Shown here piece after piece: positions 42,869 through 53,865 of a DNA stretch of 64,000 nt (its first letter is position 1; every line of letters starts with the position of its first letter). Origin of the DNA: Mycobacterium mantenii (GTDB taxonomy: Bacteria; Actinomycetota; Actinomycetes; Mycobacteriales; Mycobacteriaceae). The position numbers and the translations under genes were made by a program. The stretch is taken from the NCBI RefSeq assembly GCF_010731775.1, contig NZ_AP022590.1:1116001-1180000 (forward strand), written 5' to 3'. Under the pieces are notes generated by a model. The model searched no databases. It saw only the letters and a list, made by a program, of their open reading frames with translations, and was not told the origin of the DNA.

Positions 42869-43321
42869 GTGCGGCGCATGCCGCCCGAGCACAATGCGGC
42901 GGCCATCCCGGGCGCCACCCGCACCATGGGTCGCGTCTACGGGTGGCTGCTGATCTGTGCTCCGCCGCAGCAGTCGTTGACCCAGCTGGCCGCGGCGTTA
43001 GCGGTGAGCAAGACCTCGATCAGCACCGTCGCCCGGCAATTGCTGGACGGCGGCATGGTCGAGCGGCTGCCCAGCCCCAACCGCCAGCACCTCTATCGCG
43101 TCCGGCCGGGAGGGTTCACCAGCGTTCTGGAAACACAGCTGTCCCTGATGCGGCTGGGCATCGAGCCCGCCGAGTTCGCGCTGTCGGTGCTGGGTGAGGA
43201 CCGCGCCGAGCAACGGCAGCGCATCGAGGACTTCCGCGATTTCTGCGAGCTCTGCACCCGGGCCTACGGCCAGCAGCTGATGGAAATGTGGACCGAATAC
43301 CGGAAAGGGAAGCAGCCATGA
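42869..43321 (+). CDS. GbsR/MarR-like winged-helix regulator
   Basis: A 150-residue protein with a winged helix-turn-helix (QSLTQLAAALAVSKTSISTVARQLLDGGMVERL, then the wing SPNRQHLYRV) and a C-terminal helical dimerisation region. It begins two bases after the amidohydrolase stop (GTG start) and overlaps the methyltransferase start by 4 bp, so the regulator is made with the operon it probably controls. No operator stands out. Confidence 0.82.
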   Translation: MRRMPPEHNAAAIPGATRTMGRVYGWLLICAPPQQSLTQLAAALAVSKTSISTVARQLLDGGMVERLPSPNRQHLYRVRPGGFTSVLETQLSLMRLGIEPAEFALSVLGEDRAEQRQRIEDFRDFCELCTRAYGQQLMEMWTEYRKGKQP

Positions 43322-44139
43322 CCGCGACGGACCAAGTCGACTTCACTTCCGTGCCGTGGGGTTCGGTGGAGTGGACGAACCTCGTCACACTGTATCTGCG
43401 TGCCCACGAAAGCCGTTCGAAGCGGCCGATTTTGGGGGACAAGGCGGCCGCGGACGCGGTGGACCGCATCGACTACGACTTCAAGAGAATCCACCGGATG
43501 TCGCTGCCCGCGTCGAATCAATACCTGGTGGCGCTACGGGCCAGGCAGCTTGACGACTGGTGTGCCGACTTCCTGGCCCGCCATCCGGACGCCGTTGTGC
43601 TGCACCTGGGTTGCGGCCTCGACGGGCGTGCCTTCCGGCTGGCCGTACCGCCGTCGGTGCTGTGGTTCGACGTCGATCAGCCGAGCGTGATCGGGCTACG
43701 ACGGCGGCTTTACGACGACACCGAGCGCTACCGGATGATCGGCTCGTCGGTGACCGAACTGCAGTGGCTCGATCATGTCCCGACCGGACGTCCGACGCTG
43801 ATCGTCGCCGAGGGCCTGCTGATGTACCTGCATGAGGACGAGGTCCGCCGGCTGCTGGCGCGACTGATCGACCGATTCGCCGGCGGGGAAATGCTTTTCG
43901 ACACGCTCTCCGCGCTGGCGCCGCTGATGTCCAAGCTCTTCACCCGGGGAATCATCACGTGGGGCATCCGGGACGCGCGCGAGATCGCGACCTGGAACCC
44001 GCGGCTGCGGTTCCTGGAGCAGGCGCCCGTGCTCGCCCGCTACCGCGAGATCCCATCGGCCGCGGTGCGGTTGATCTACAGGTTGATGTGGATGACGGCC
44101 GCTCGCCACTACGACGTGCTCAACCGCTTCGAATACTGA
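43318..44139 (+). CDS. SAM-dependent methyltransferase, leucine carboxyl methyltransferase-like
   Basis: A 273-residue protein of the large mycobacterial LCM/PF04072 group: SLPASNQYLVALRARQLDDW, motif I VVLHLGCGLDGRAFRL, then VLWFDVDQPSVIGLRRRLY and TLIVAEGLLMYLHEDEVRRLL. It should transfer a methyl group from S-adenosylmethionine, commonly to a carboxylate or hydroxyl of a small or polyketide molecule. It is the last gene of the plus-strand operon, coupled to the regulator by an ATGA overlap. Confidence 0.87.
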   Translation: MTATDQVDFTSVPWGSVEWTNLVTLYLRAHESRSKRPILGDKAAADAVDRIDYDFKRIHRMSLPASNQYLVALRARQLDDWCADFLARHPDAVVLHLGCGLDGRAFRLAVPPSVLWFDVDQPSVIGLRRRLYDDTERYRMIGSSVTELQWLDHVPTGRPTLIVAEGLLMYLHEDEVRRLLARLIDRFAGGEMLFDTLSALAPLMSKLFTRGIITWGIRDAREIATWNPRLRFLEQAPVLARYREIPSAAVRLIYRLMWMTAARHYDVLNRFEY

Positions 44140-44143
44140 CCGC

Positions 44144-46886
<2,743 letters not shown>

Positions 46887-46918
46887 CGATCCCGCCGACC
46901 GCTTATGCTTGAGCGTTG

Positions 46919-48154
46919 ATGGTCGAGACAACGACGTGCGCGGTTGTCGGCGGCGGCCCGGCGGGCATGGTCCTCGCACTGTTGCTGGCCCGGGCCGGCA
47001 TCGAGGTCACCCTGCTGGAAAAGCACGGCGACTTCCTGCGTGACTTTCGCGGCGACACCGTGCATCCGACCACGCTGCAGCTGCTCGACGAGTTGGGCCT
47101 GGGGGAGCGGTTCGCGGAATTGCCCTACAGCAAACTCCGCAGGGGCACTTGGGAATCCGCTGGCCGCTCGGTGACCTACCTGGACTTCGAGCGGCTGCGG
47201 CAACCGCACCGATACATCGCCATGGTGCCGCAGTGGGACCTGCTGAACCTGCTCGCCGAGGCGGCCCGGGCCGAGCCGAGTTTCACCTTGCGGATGCGCA
47301 CCGAGGTCACCGGTCTGCTGCGCGACGGCGGCCGCGTCACCGGGGTGCGCTACGAAGGGGTGGACGGACCGGGCGAGCTTCGGGCCGAGCTGACGGTGGC
47401 CTGTGACGGCCGGTGGTCGATCGTGCGCCGGGAGGCCGGGCTGAGCGCACACGAATACCCGGTGAAGTTCGACGTGTGGTGGTTCAAGCTGCCGCGCGAA
47501 GGCAATGCGGACCATTCCTTCCTGCCCAGGATGGGGCAGGGCAAGGCGCTGGCGGTGATTCCGCGCGAAGGCTACAACCAGATCGCCTACATCGGCCCGA
47601 AGGGCACCGACGCCCAGTTGCGCGCACGCGGTGTCGAGGCGTTCCGGCGCGACCTCGGTGCGCTCCTGCCCGACATGCCGGACTCGGTCGCGGCATTGCG
47701 GTCCATGGACGAGGTCAAGCACCTCGACGTGCGGGTGAATCGGTTGCGTCGCTGGCACACCCACGGTCTGCTCTGCATCGGCGACGCCGCGCACGCGATG
47801 TCCCCGCTGGGCGGGGTCGGGATCAATCTGGCCATCCAGGATGCCGTCGCCGCCGCGACCCTGTTGGCCGAACCCCTTCGGCGGCATCGCATCACCGAAC
47901 GCGACCTGGCCGCTGTTCGCCGTCGGCGCGGACTTCCCGCCGCGCTGACCCAGACGGGTCAGCGAGTGCTGCAGACCGTGCTACTGCGGGCGGTTTTCCG
48001 CGGCGCGGCTCCCACGCCGCCTGCGGTGGCGCTGAGTGTGCTGCGACGGTTGCCGTGGCTGGCGGCGGTGCCCGCCTATCTCGTCGGCGTTGGAGTCAGG
48101 CCCGAACATGCTCCGGCATTCGCCCGACGGGCACCCTCGGAGCGCGACGGCTGA
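46919..48154 (+). CDS. FAD-dependent aromatic monooxygenase (PHBH fold)
   Basis: About 411 residues with the three class A flavoprotein monooxygenase motifs: GGGPAG (11-16), the DG motif ACDGRWSIVRREAGL and the GD motif LLCIGDAAHAMSPLGGVGINLAIQDA. These enzymes use NADPH and O2 to hydroxylate phenolic rings or oxidise related substrates. It starts 32 bp after the sulfatase gene and is probably co-transcribed: desulfation of a phenol sulfate followed by hydroxylation is an attractive but unproved order. The C-terminal ~60 residues are basic and hydrophobic. Confidence 0.9.
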   Translation: MVETTTCAVVGGGPAGMVLALLLARAGIEVTLLEKHGDFLRDFRGDTVHPTTLQLLDELGLGERFAELPYSKLRRGTWESAGRSVTYLDFERLRQPHRYIAMVPQWDLLNLLAEAARAEPSFTLRMRTEVTGLLRDGGRVTGVRYEGVDGPGELRAELTVACDGRWSIVRREAGLSAHEYPVKFDVWWFKLPREGNADHSFLPRMGQGKALAVIPREGYNQIAYIGPKGTDAQLRARGVEAFRRDLGALLPDMPDSVAALRSMDEVKHLDVRVNRLRRWHTHGLLCIGDAAHAMSPLGGVGINLAIQDAVAAATLLAEPLRRHRITERDLAAVRRRRGLPAALTQTGQRVLQTVLLRAVFRGAAPTPPAVALSVLRRLPWLAAVPAYLVGVGVRPEHAPAFARRAPSERDG

Positions 48155-48159
48155 ATGCG

Positions 48160-48999
48160 CTACCCGAGTTGAAGCTCCGACAGCAACCGGCGCGCCGCCT
48201 CGACGCACGGGCGTAGGCGGTCGGCCGGGGGCACGCCCGCCAGCGCCGATATCCTTCTGGGAACTTCGATTTCGAGCACGGTGTCACGGGGGAGTGCGGA
48301 GAGAAGGTCGTGCAGCGGAAGTTCGCCCTCGCCGGGAACCATCCGCTCGAACATGGCTTCCTCCAGGTAGTTGTCGAGGCGCGGCCGTAGCGTCGTGTCG
48401 TTGAGCTGGGCGTAGCCGATGTGATCGGCATCGATGGCGGCCAGATCGGCGGCGCCGGAACCCGACCGCACCAGGTGCATGGTGTCGATCAACAACCGGA
48501 ATTCGCTTCGTCCGACGTATTCCCTGGCGGCCAGCGCCGCGGGCACGTCGCCGATGGTCAGGCCGGGCACCGGTTCGACGACCGTACCGATATTGCGCTG
48601 GGCGGCAAGCTCGGTCAGTGCGGCGAACTGGTCGAGGGTGCGCGCAAGATCGGGGTCCAGGCTGACCACGTTGATCCGGGGAACACCGAGCTCCGCCAGG
48701 ACGTCGAGGTCGCCGCGCAGCGCGCTCACGTCGGCGCCGGGCAGCACCAGGAACCCGTCACCGAGCGAGATGGTCACTCCCCGATCGCTCATCGCGGCGC
48801 GCAGGTCTTTCCGAAGTCTGGCGTCGTCGGCCAGCGAGTAAGGGGGATAGCCCAGCGGCACCAGCGGCATCCCCTGCGCGGCGACCGACATGTAGCGGCA
48901 GCCCAGGTCCGCGGTGAGATTCGCCAATTCGATTGGGGGCAGCCCGAACACGCTGAGCATTCCGATGCCGAGGCGGTCCGGGCGCCCCGGAGACGTCAT
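48160..48999 (-). CDS. Sugar phosphate isomerase/epimerase-like TIM barrel
   Basis: A 279-residue xylose-isomerase-like TIM barrel from the ATG at 48999 (longer frames upstream run through the lipoprotein gene). It has LGIGMLSVFGLPPIELANLTADLGC at the start, then GTVVEPVPGLTIGD, FRLLIDTMHLVRSG and HIGYAQLNDT, placing the Glu, Asp-x-x-His and His/Asp metal ligands of the family. It converges on the monooxygenase gene and overlaps the lipoprotein stop by 4 bp. Catalysed isomerisation or lyase reaction unknown. Confidence 0.82.
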   Translation of the reverse strand: MTSPGRPDRLGIGMLSVFGLPPIELANLTADLGCRYMSVAAQGMPLVPLGYPPYSLADDARLRKDLRAAMSDRGVTISLGDGFLVLPGADVSALRGDLDVLAELGVPRINVVSLDPDLARTLDQFAALTELAAQRNIGTVVEPVPGLTIGDVPAALAAREYVGRSEFRLLIDTMHLVRSGSGAADLAAIDADHIGYAQLNDTTLRPRLDNYLEEAMFERMVPGEGELPLHDLLSALPRDTVLEIEVPRRISALAGVPPADRLRPCVEAARRLLSELQLG

Positions 49000-49598
49000 G
49001 CGGGGCGGCCCACCAGTTGGGCCAATTGCGCTGCGCCCTGGGCGGTTTGGGTGGTGAGCACGATCCGTCCGGACGTGGCCTGTTGTTCGATGATCGGCGC
49101 TTCCAAAACGAGGTTGTCCCGGATGAAGGCCACGTGGTCTTGCAGATGCCCGCCCGTGAATGCGGTCCACGCGGTCGCCGACGGCGGATCCAGCTCGAGG
49201 GTCACTTGGTAGTAGTCCGCGGTGAGCGACTTCGGCGGGTCGACGTGGACGAGCCCGAGCCGCATGGTCTCGGGACCCAACGTATAGACGGTGGTTCGCC
49301 CGATGTCACAGGTGGTCAGGGCGTCGGTGGGCTGCACCGCAGCGTTCGGATCGGTGGCCGGGCACTTCACCGCGGGCGTCGTCGGTTGCGACTTCGTCAC
49401 CGGCCGAACCGGAAGCGGGGCGATCTGCACCACCGGCGGCGGGGGCGGCGGCGCGGTGGTGCTGGGCGGCGCGGTGGTCGACGAGCTGGACGGCGCCGGC
49501 TTGTGCGTCTGCTGACAGCCACACATCGAAGCGGCGAGCAGACCGATAGACCCCAGCCAGGCGGCGGCAGCGCGCGCGCTAAATCGACGGTGACTCAT
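48996..49598 (-). CDS. Exported lipoprotein-like protein with SecDF P1-head-like domain
   Basis: 200 residues. The N-terminus RRFSARAAAAWLGSIGLLAAS is a signal sequence leading to MCGCQQ, a likely but non-canonical lipobox. A Ser/Thr/Pro-rich linker follows, and the C-terminal ~100 residues (YYQVTLELDPPSATAWTAFT through NLVLEAPIIEQQATSGRIVL) match the P1 head subdomain found in SecDF and in mycobacterial lipoproteins. A TAGAGT -10 box (minus strand, 49612-49607) lies eight bases before the ATG, so the message may be leaderless. Extracytoplasmic; function unknown. Confidence 0.75.
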   Translation of the reverse strand: MSHRRFSARAAAAWLGSIGLLAASMCGCQQTHKPAPSSSSTTAPPSTTAPPPPPPVVQIAPLPVRPVTKSQPTTPAVKCPATDPNAAVQPTDALTTCDIGRTTVYTLGPETMRLGLVHVDPPKSLTADYYQVTLELDPPSATAWTAFTGGHLQDHVAFIRDNLVLEAPIIEQQATSGRIVLTTQTAQGAAQLAQLVGRPA

Positions 49599-49877
49599 CG
49601 GAATACACTCTACTCACGGCATCATCCAACTTCCGATCGATTCCCCGATCGAATCCACGTCCGATTCCCCGATTGAGTCCACATCCGGCGGGAACTCTTG
49701 CACCGCAATTTCTTTGGTGCCTTTTGGCGCGGACCATTGCAGCTCGCGTGAGATCGCGCCGGTGGGCATGCGTCGCCGACGCGGCTTGGCCAGCACTTAT
49801 CCGAAACAGCCGATGCGTACGGGGCGCGCTCTTTACTGACACTACAAACATAGAGTAAGGTCGCGATCCAAGAACTC
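49599..49877. promoter_or_regulatory. Divergent promoter region between lipoprotein and TetR genes
   Basis: No gene is supported in these 279 bp, which are less GC-rich than the surroundings. TAGAGT -10-like hexamers occur on each side: minus strand at 49612-49607 and plus strand at 49851-49856. The decamer ATAGAGTAAG (49850-49859) recurs before the P450 operon at 50631-50640. TTACT (49833-49837) and AGTAA (49854-49858) are inverted around the TetR promoter and could be its operator. Confidence 0.45.
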
Positions 49878-50558
49878 ATGGATAAGCGACGAAAGCCCAA
49901 CCCCGCCGAACGTCGCCGCGACCTATGCGACGCGGCGATTGAATTGCTGGCCGATGACGGGGCCAAGGGATTGAGTCATCTGAAGGTCGACCGCAAGGCC
50001 GGCGTGCCGGACGGCACGACCTCGTTCTATTTCCGCACCCGGTCGGCGCTGCTGCGCGCGGTGGCCGAACGCTCCGCCGAACTCGACCTCGCCGAGCTGC
50101 AGGCGATCGCGGACAGCTCCGATGCCGCCGATGGGGACCGCGCACCGTCGCGCCTGTCGCAGGTGGTCATCCAGGCCGGCAGCGACCCGCAGCTGTACCG
50201 GACCAGGGCCCGATACGAGCTGACCATGCAGGCCACCCGTGACCCGGCGCTGGCCGCGATTCTCCAGCAGGCCACCGACGAGTTCACCAAGCTGCACCGC
50301 GAGATCCTCGTGCAGCTTATGCCGCACGGGGCCGACCTGGATCCGGCCGTCGTCGAGGACTTGAGCAACGTCACGCTCACGTTCATCAATGGTTTGCTAC
50401 AACGGTTCGCCCATGGCGACCGCATCATCGACAGCGCCGAACAGCTCGACGGAATCCTGTCGGCGATCGCCGCCGGGATATTGAAGAGCGCGGACAAGGG
50501 GCGGCTCACCCAGGCCCGCGGGCTGCGGGTGTTGCGCCGCGGGGCGGCATCCGGGTGA
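49878..50558 (+). CDS. TetR-family transcriptional regulator
   Basis: 226 residues with an N-terminal TetR helix-turn-helix (PAERRRDLCDAAIELLADDG, then LSHLKVDRKAGVPDGTTSFYF; residues ~10-55) and an all-helical ligand domain (TMQATRDPALAAILQQATDEF). It is transcribed toward the P450 operon, whose first start is 249 bp downstream, and shares a promoter decamer with it, so it is the prime candidate to regulate that operon and itself. Confidence 0.9.
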   Translation: MDKRRKPNPAERRRDLCDAAIELLADDGAKGLSHLKVDRKAGVPDGTTSFYFRTRSALLRAVAERSAELDLAELQAIADSSDAADGDRAPSRLSQVVIQAGSDPQLYRTRARYELTMQATRDPALAAILQQATDEFTKLHREILVQLMPHGADLDPAVVEDLSNVTLTFINGLLQRFAHGDRIIDSAEQLDGILSAIAAGILKSADKGRLTQARGLRVLRRGAASG

Positions 50559-50620
50559 GGACGCCGAGCGGACACGGCATACCGGGCTCTGGCTCTTGCC
50601 AGGGCAGCGGCGGTATGGTT

Positions 50621-50640
50621 CTCTACGACAATAGAGTAAG
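50621..50640. promoter_or_regulatory. Candidate operator/promoter of the P450 operon
   Basis: CTCTA-CGACAA-TAGAG is an inverted repeat with 5-bp arms (50621-50636). It overlaps the decamer ATAGAGTAAG (50631-50640) that is repeated exactly at the TetR promoter (49850-49859). TAGAGT may serve as a -10 box. A TetR-operator role is inferred from repetition and symmetry. The remaining gap, 50559-50807, shows no gene. Confidence 0.4.
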
Positions 50641-50807
50641 CCTACGTTCATGCGCCGTTTTCAGCGGAGCTTGCGCAGTAGTCAGAGCGACGCAATTAAG
50701 CGGAGTGTATAAATTGCCCGAACCGAATCCAGCGCTGCAACGCTGGCAGCGCTAGCCCTGGTGCAGGTAATGCGGGTATCTAAAAGTGCAGCGGTAGGAG
50801 GGTTTTC

Positions 50808-52010
50808 GTGACGGCGAGCACCGATAGCCATGTTCGTTTCGATCCGTACGATGTCGGGCTGATCGCCGACCCGTATCCTATGTTCGCCCGATTGCGTGAA
50901 GAGGCGCCGCTTTATTACAACGCCGAATACGACTTCTACGCGGTGAGCCGCTACGCCGACATCAGTAAGGCGCTTGTCGACCACGAGACTTACAGCTCCG
51001 CGCGGGGCGCGATCCTCGAGCTGATCAAGGCCAACCTCGATATCCCGCCGGGCATGCTGATCTTCGAGGACCCGCCGATTCACGACGTGCACCGCAAACT
51101 GCTGTCGCGGATGTTCACCCCGCGCCGGATCGCCGCGCTCGAGCCGATGATCCGCGATTTCTGCGCTCAGCTCCTCGATCCGTTGGTGGGCTCGGGCCGC
51201 TTCGACTTCGTCACCGACCTGGGTGCGCAGATGCCGATGAAGGTGATCAGCATGTTGCTCGGCATTCCGGAAGACGACCAGGAGCACATCCGCGACCGGG
51301 GCAACGCCCAGTTGCGCACCGAGGCCGGCAAGCCCATGAGCGCCGCCGAGCATGGCCTGGCGGTGGGTGAACAATTCGAGGCCTACATCGACTGGCGCGC
51401 CGAGCATCCGTCCGACGACATCATGACCGAGTTGCTCAACGTCGAATTCGTCGACGAGACCGGTACCACCCGGCGGCTGTCCCGCGAAGAGATCCTGGTG
51501 TACCTCAACGTGGTCGCCGGGGCGGGCAACGAAACGACGACGCGGCTGATCGGTTGGTCGGGAAAGGTTCTTGCCGAGCACCCGGATCAGCGCCGGGACC
51601 TCGTCGAGAACCCGACGCTCATCCCGCAGGCCATCGAGGAGCTGCTGCGGTACGAGCCGCCGGCGCCGCACGTGTCGCGCTACGTGACGCGCGACGTCAC
51701 CGTGCACGACCAAACGGTGCCCGAGGGCAGCGTGATGATGATGCTGATCGGATCGGCATGCCGTGATGAGGCCCAGTTCGGGCCCGACGCAGGCGAATTC
51801 AACATTCATCGCACGGTCCGCCCGCACCTCACCTTCAGCATGGGAACCCACTTCTGCCTGGGTTCGGCGCTGGCGCGACTGGAAGGCCGCGTCGCCCTGG
51901 AGGAGATTCTGAAGCGCTTCCCCGAGTGGGAGGTCGACCTGACCAACGCAGTCCTCAGCCCGACCTCCACGGTGCGGGGCTGGGAGTGCATGCCATCGCT
52001 GGTGTCGTGA
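50808..52010 (+). CDS. Cytochrome P450
   Basis: A 400-residue soluble P450 with GTG start and GTAGGAGG upstream. The haem cysteine is Cys350 in FSMGTHFCLGSALAR, the ExxR pair is Glu278-Arg281 (EELLRYEPP), and the I-helix oxygen-activation motif is AGAGNETT (237-244). It hydroxylates or otherwise oxidises a hydrophobic substrate using ferredoxin. No ferredoxin gene is adjacent. The following SDR starts on the last base of its stop codon, so alcohol formation and oxidation are probably consecutive steps. Confidence 0.95.
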   Translation: MTASTDSHVRFDPYDVGLIADPYPMFARLREEAPLYYNAEYDFYAVSRYADISKALVDHETYSSARGAILELIKANLDIPPGMLIFEDPPIHDVHRKLLSRMFTPRRIAALEPMIRDFCAQLLDPLVGSGRFDFVTDLGAQMPMKVISMLLGIPEDDQEHIRDRGNAQLRTEAGKPMSAAEHGLAVGEQFEAYIDWRAEHPSDDIMTELLNVEFVDETGTTRRLSREEILVYLNVVAGAGNETTTRLIGWSGKVLAEHPDQRRDLVENPTLIPQAIEELLRYEPPAPHVSRYVTRDVTVHDQTVPEGSVMMMLIGSACRDEAQFGPDAGEFNIHRTVRPHLTFSMGTHFCLGSALARLEGRVALEEILKRFPEWEVDLTNAVLSPTSTVRGWECMPSLVS

Positions 52011-52846
52011 TGACCGGCCGGGTCGAGGGCAAGGTAGCTTTCATCAGCGGTGCCGCGCGCGGGCAGGGCCGCAGTCACGCCGTGCGTCTGGCGCAGGAGG
52101 GCGCCGACATCATCGCGATCGACGTCTGCGGGCCGATCGATAACCTGGCCTACCCGCACTCGACGCCGGAAGATCTCGCCGAGACCGCGGATCTGGTCAA
52201 GAACCTCGACCGGCGCATCGTGACCGCCCAGGTGGACGTCCGCGATTGCGACGCGCTGAAGGCCGTCGTGGACAGCGGGGTGGAACAGCTGGGCCGGCTC
52301 GACATCATCGTCGCCAACGCCGGCGTCGGCACCGACGGCAGAAGGCTGCACAAGATCCGCGAGGACGTGTGGCAGGACATGATCGACATCAACCTGACCG
52401 GCGTGTGGCACACCGTTAAAGCGGGTGTGCCGCATATCCTTTCGGGTGGACGGGGCGGCTCCATCGTGCTCACCAGTTCGGTGGGCGGTCACAAGGCTTA
52501 CCCGAACACCGGGCACTACATCGCCGCCAAGCACGGCGTCATCGGGCTGATGCGGGCCTTTGCCGTCGAGTTGGGCCCGCACATGATCCGGGTCAATTCC
52601 GTGCTGCCCACCCAGGTCAGTACCACGATGGTGATGAACGACAACACCTATCGGCTCTTTCGACCCGACCTGGAAAATCCCGGGCCGGACGACTTCGCCC
52701 CCATCTCGCAAATGATGCACACACTGCCGGTGCCTTGGGTGGAGGCCACCGACATCAGCAATGCTGTCCTGTTCCTCGCCTCTGACGAATCTCGTTATGT
52801 CACCGGCGTTTCGCTTCCCGTCGACGCGGGCAGCTTGCTCAAATAG
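52010..52846 (+). CDS. Mycofactocin-coupled SDR oxidoreductase
   Basis: A 278-residue SDR with GAARGQGR, the insert DVCGPIDNLAYPHSTPEDLAET after beta-2, IVANAG and YIAAK. It ends VTGVSLPVDAGSLLK, the near-standard terminus of mycofactocin-dependent SDRs. The nicotinoprotein group keeps NAD(H) bound and passes electrons to mycofactocin. Overlap by one base with the P450 gene (TGATG) makes it the likely oxidant of the P450 product. A close relative is at 9925. Confidence 0.92.
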   Translation: MTGRVEGKVAFISGAARGQGRSHAVRLAQEGADIIAIDVCGPIDNLAYPHSTPEDLAETADLVKNLDRRIVTAQVDVRDCDALKAVVDSGVEQLGRLDIIVANAGVGTDGRRLHKIREDVWQDMIDINLTGVWHTVKAGVPHILSGGRGGSIVLTSSVGGHKAYPNTGHYIAAKHGVIGLMRAFAVELGPHMIRVNSVLPTQVSTTMVMNDNTYRLFRPDLENPGPDDFAPISQMMHTLPVPWVEATDISNAVLFLASDESRYVTGVSLPVDAGSLLK

Positions 52847-52877
52847 GCCGCTAACCACCAAGTGAAAGAAGAAGCCC

Positions 52878-53846
52878 ATGCCCGAATATGACTACGAAAA
52901 GCTGAAGAAGGAAGCCGAGCAGTACATCAAGTTCGAGAAGGACAAGAAGAACCGGATCGCCTACATCACGTTCAACCGTCCGGAGGAGCTCAACTCGACC
53001 ACGCTGGGCATGCGGCAGAACTACGCCGATCTGATCCACAAGTGCAACGTGGACGACGACGTGAAGGTGGTCGTGATCCGCGGTGAGGGGCAGGATTTCG
53101 GCAGCGGTGGAGACCTGCCCGAGCAGCGTCCGATGCTGGAGAATCCCGGCTTGCCGCTGCACCACGAGCTCGCGATCAACGACGACGACGTCAAGTACCC
53201 GCCGGGCGGTTCCTACCGCTACCTGTCCACCGTCACCGACTTCTACGCCAAGGCCCGCGCCGGAAACCGTCCGCTGCAAGAGCTTCGGAAGATCAGCATC
53301 ATCGAGGCGAAGGGCTACTGCTACGGGTGGCACTTCTACCAGGCCGGCGACGCCGACCTGGTGATCGCTAGCGACGACGCGCTGTTCGGGCACCCGGCCT
53401 TCCGTTACGTGGGCTGGGGGCCGCGGCTGTGGTGGTGGGCCGAGACGATGGGCCTGCGCAAGTTCTCCGAAATGCTGTTCACCGGGAGGCCGTTCAGCGC
53501 GAAGGAAATGTACGAATGCGGCTTCGTCAACAGCGTGGTGCCACGCGACAAGCTGGAAGCGGAGACGGAGAAGTACGCGCTGGCATGCTCGAAGTCGCGC
53601 CCGACCGACACGGTCGCGGTGCAGAAGACGTTCCTCGAGTTGTACAAGCAGCACAAGGGTGAGTACTTCGGCAGCCTGCTGACCGGCATGGTCGAGGGCA
53701 TGCTGCCGATGATCAAGAACGACGCGGAAGAGGTCGACCTCACCGGTGGCACCTTCGAGAAGGGCCTCAACAATGTGGTCAAGGACAACGACCTGAACTT
53801 CCCGCCGGAGTGGCGCCTGAGCCGCTCGGGCCGCGCGAAGCCCTGA
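52878..53846 (+). CDS. Enoyl-CoA hydratase/isomerase (crotonase) family protein
   Basis: 322 residues with GAAAGAAGAA upstream. The crotonase fold is visible from RIAYITFNRPEELNSTT, the oxyanion strand VVVIRGEGQDFGSGGDL, and KGYCYGWHFYQAGDADLVIASDDALFGHPAF. The chain is longer than the usual ~260 residues, with a lysine-rich lead and an insert around residues 90-130 (LPLHHELAINDDDVKYPPGG). The catalytic glutamates of classical crotonase are not at their usual places, so hydrolase, isomerase or C-C lyase activity is possible. Central gene of the P450 operon. Confidence 0.88.
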   Translation: MPEYDYEKLKKEAEQYIKFEKDKKNRIAYITFNRPEELNSTTLGMRQNYADLIHKCNVDDDVKVVVIRGEGQDFGSGGDLPEQRPMLENPGLPLHHELAINDDDVKYPPGGSYRYLSTVTDFYAKARAGNRPLQELRKISIIEAKGYCYGWHFYQAGDADLVIASDDALFGHPAFRYVGWGPRLWWWAETMGLRKFSEMLFTGRPFSAKEMYECGFVNSVVPRDKLEAETEKYALACSKSRPTDTVAVQKTFLELYKQHKGEYFGSLLTGMVEGMLPMIKNDAEEVDLTGGTFEKGLNNVVKDNDLNFPPEWRLSRSGRAKP

Positions 53847-53865
53847 CCGTTGTGACGGGGCGTGC

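Noticed and set aside
49001..49170. Extended start for the TIM-barrel gene at 49170
   Set aside because: The added residues are antisense-like Arg/Gly/His-rich and overlap the lipoprotein gene; the ATG at 48999 with a 4-bp overlap is natural.
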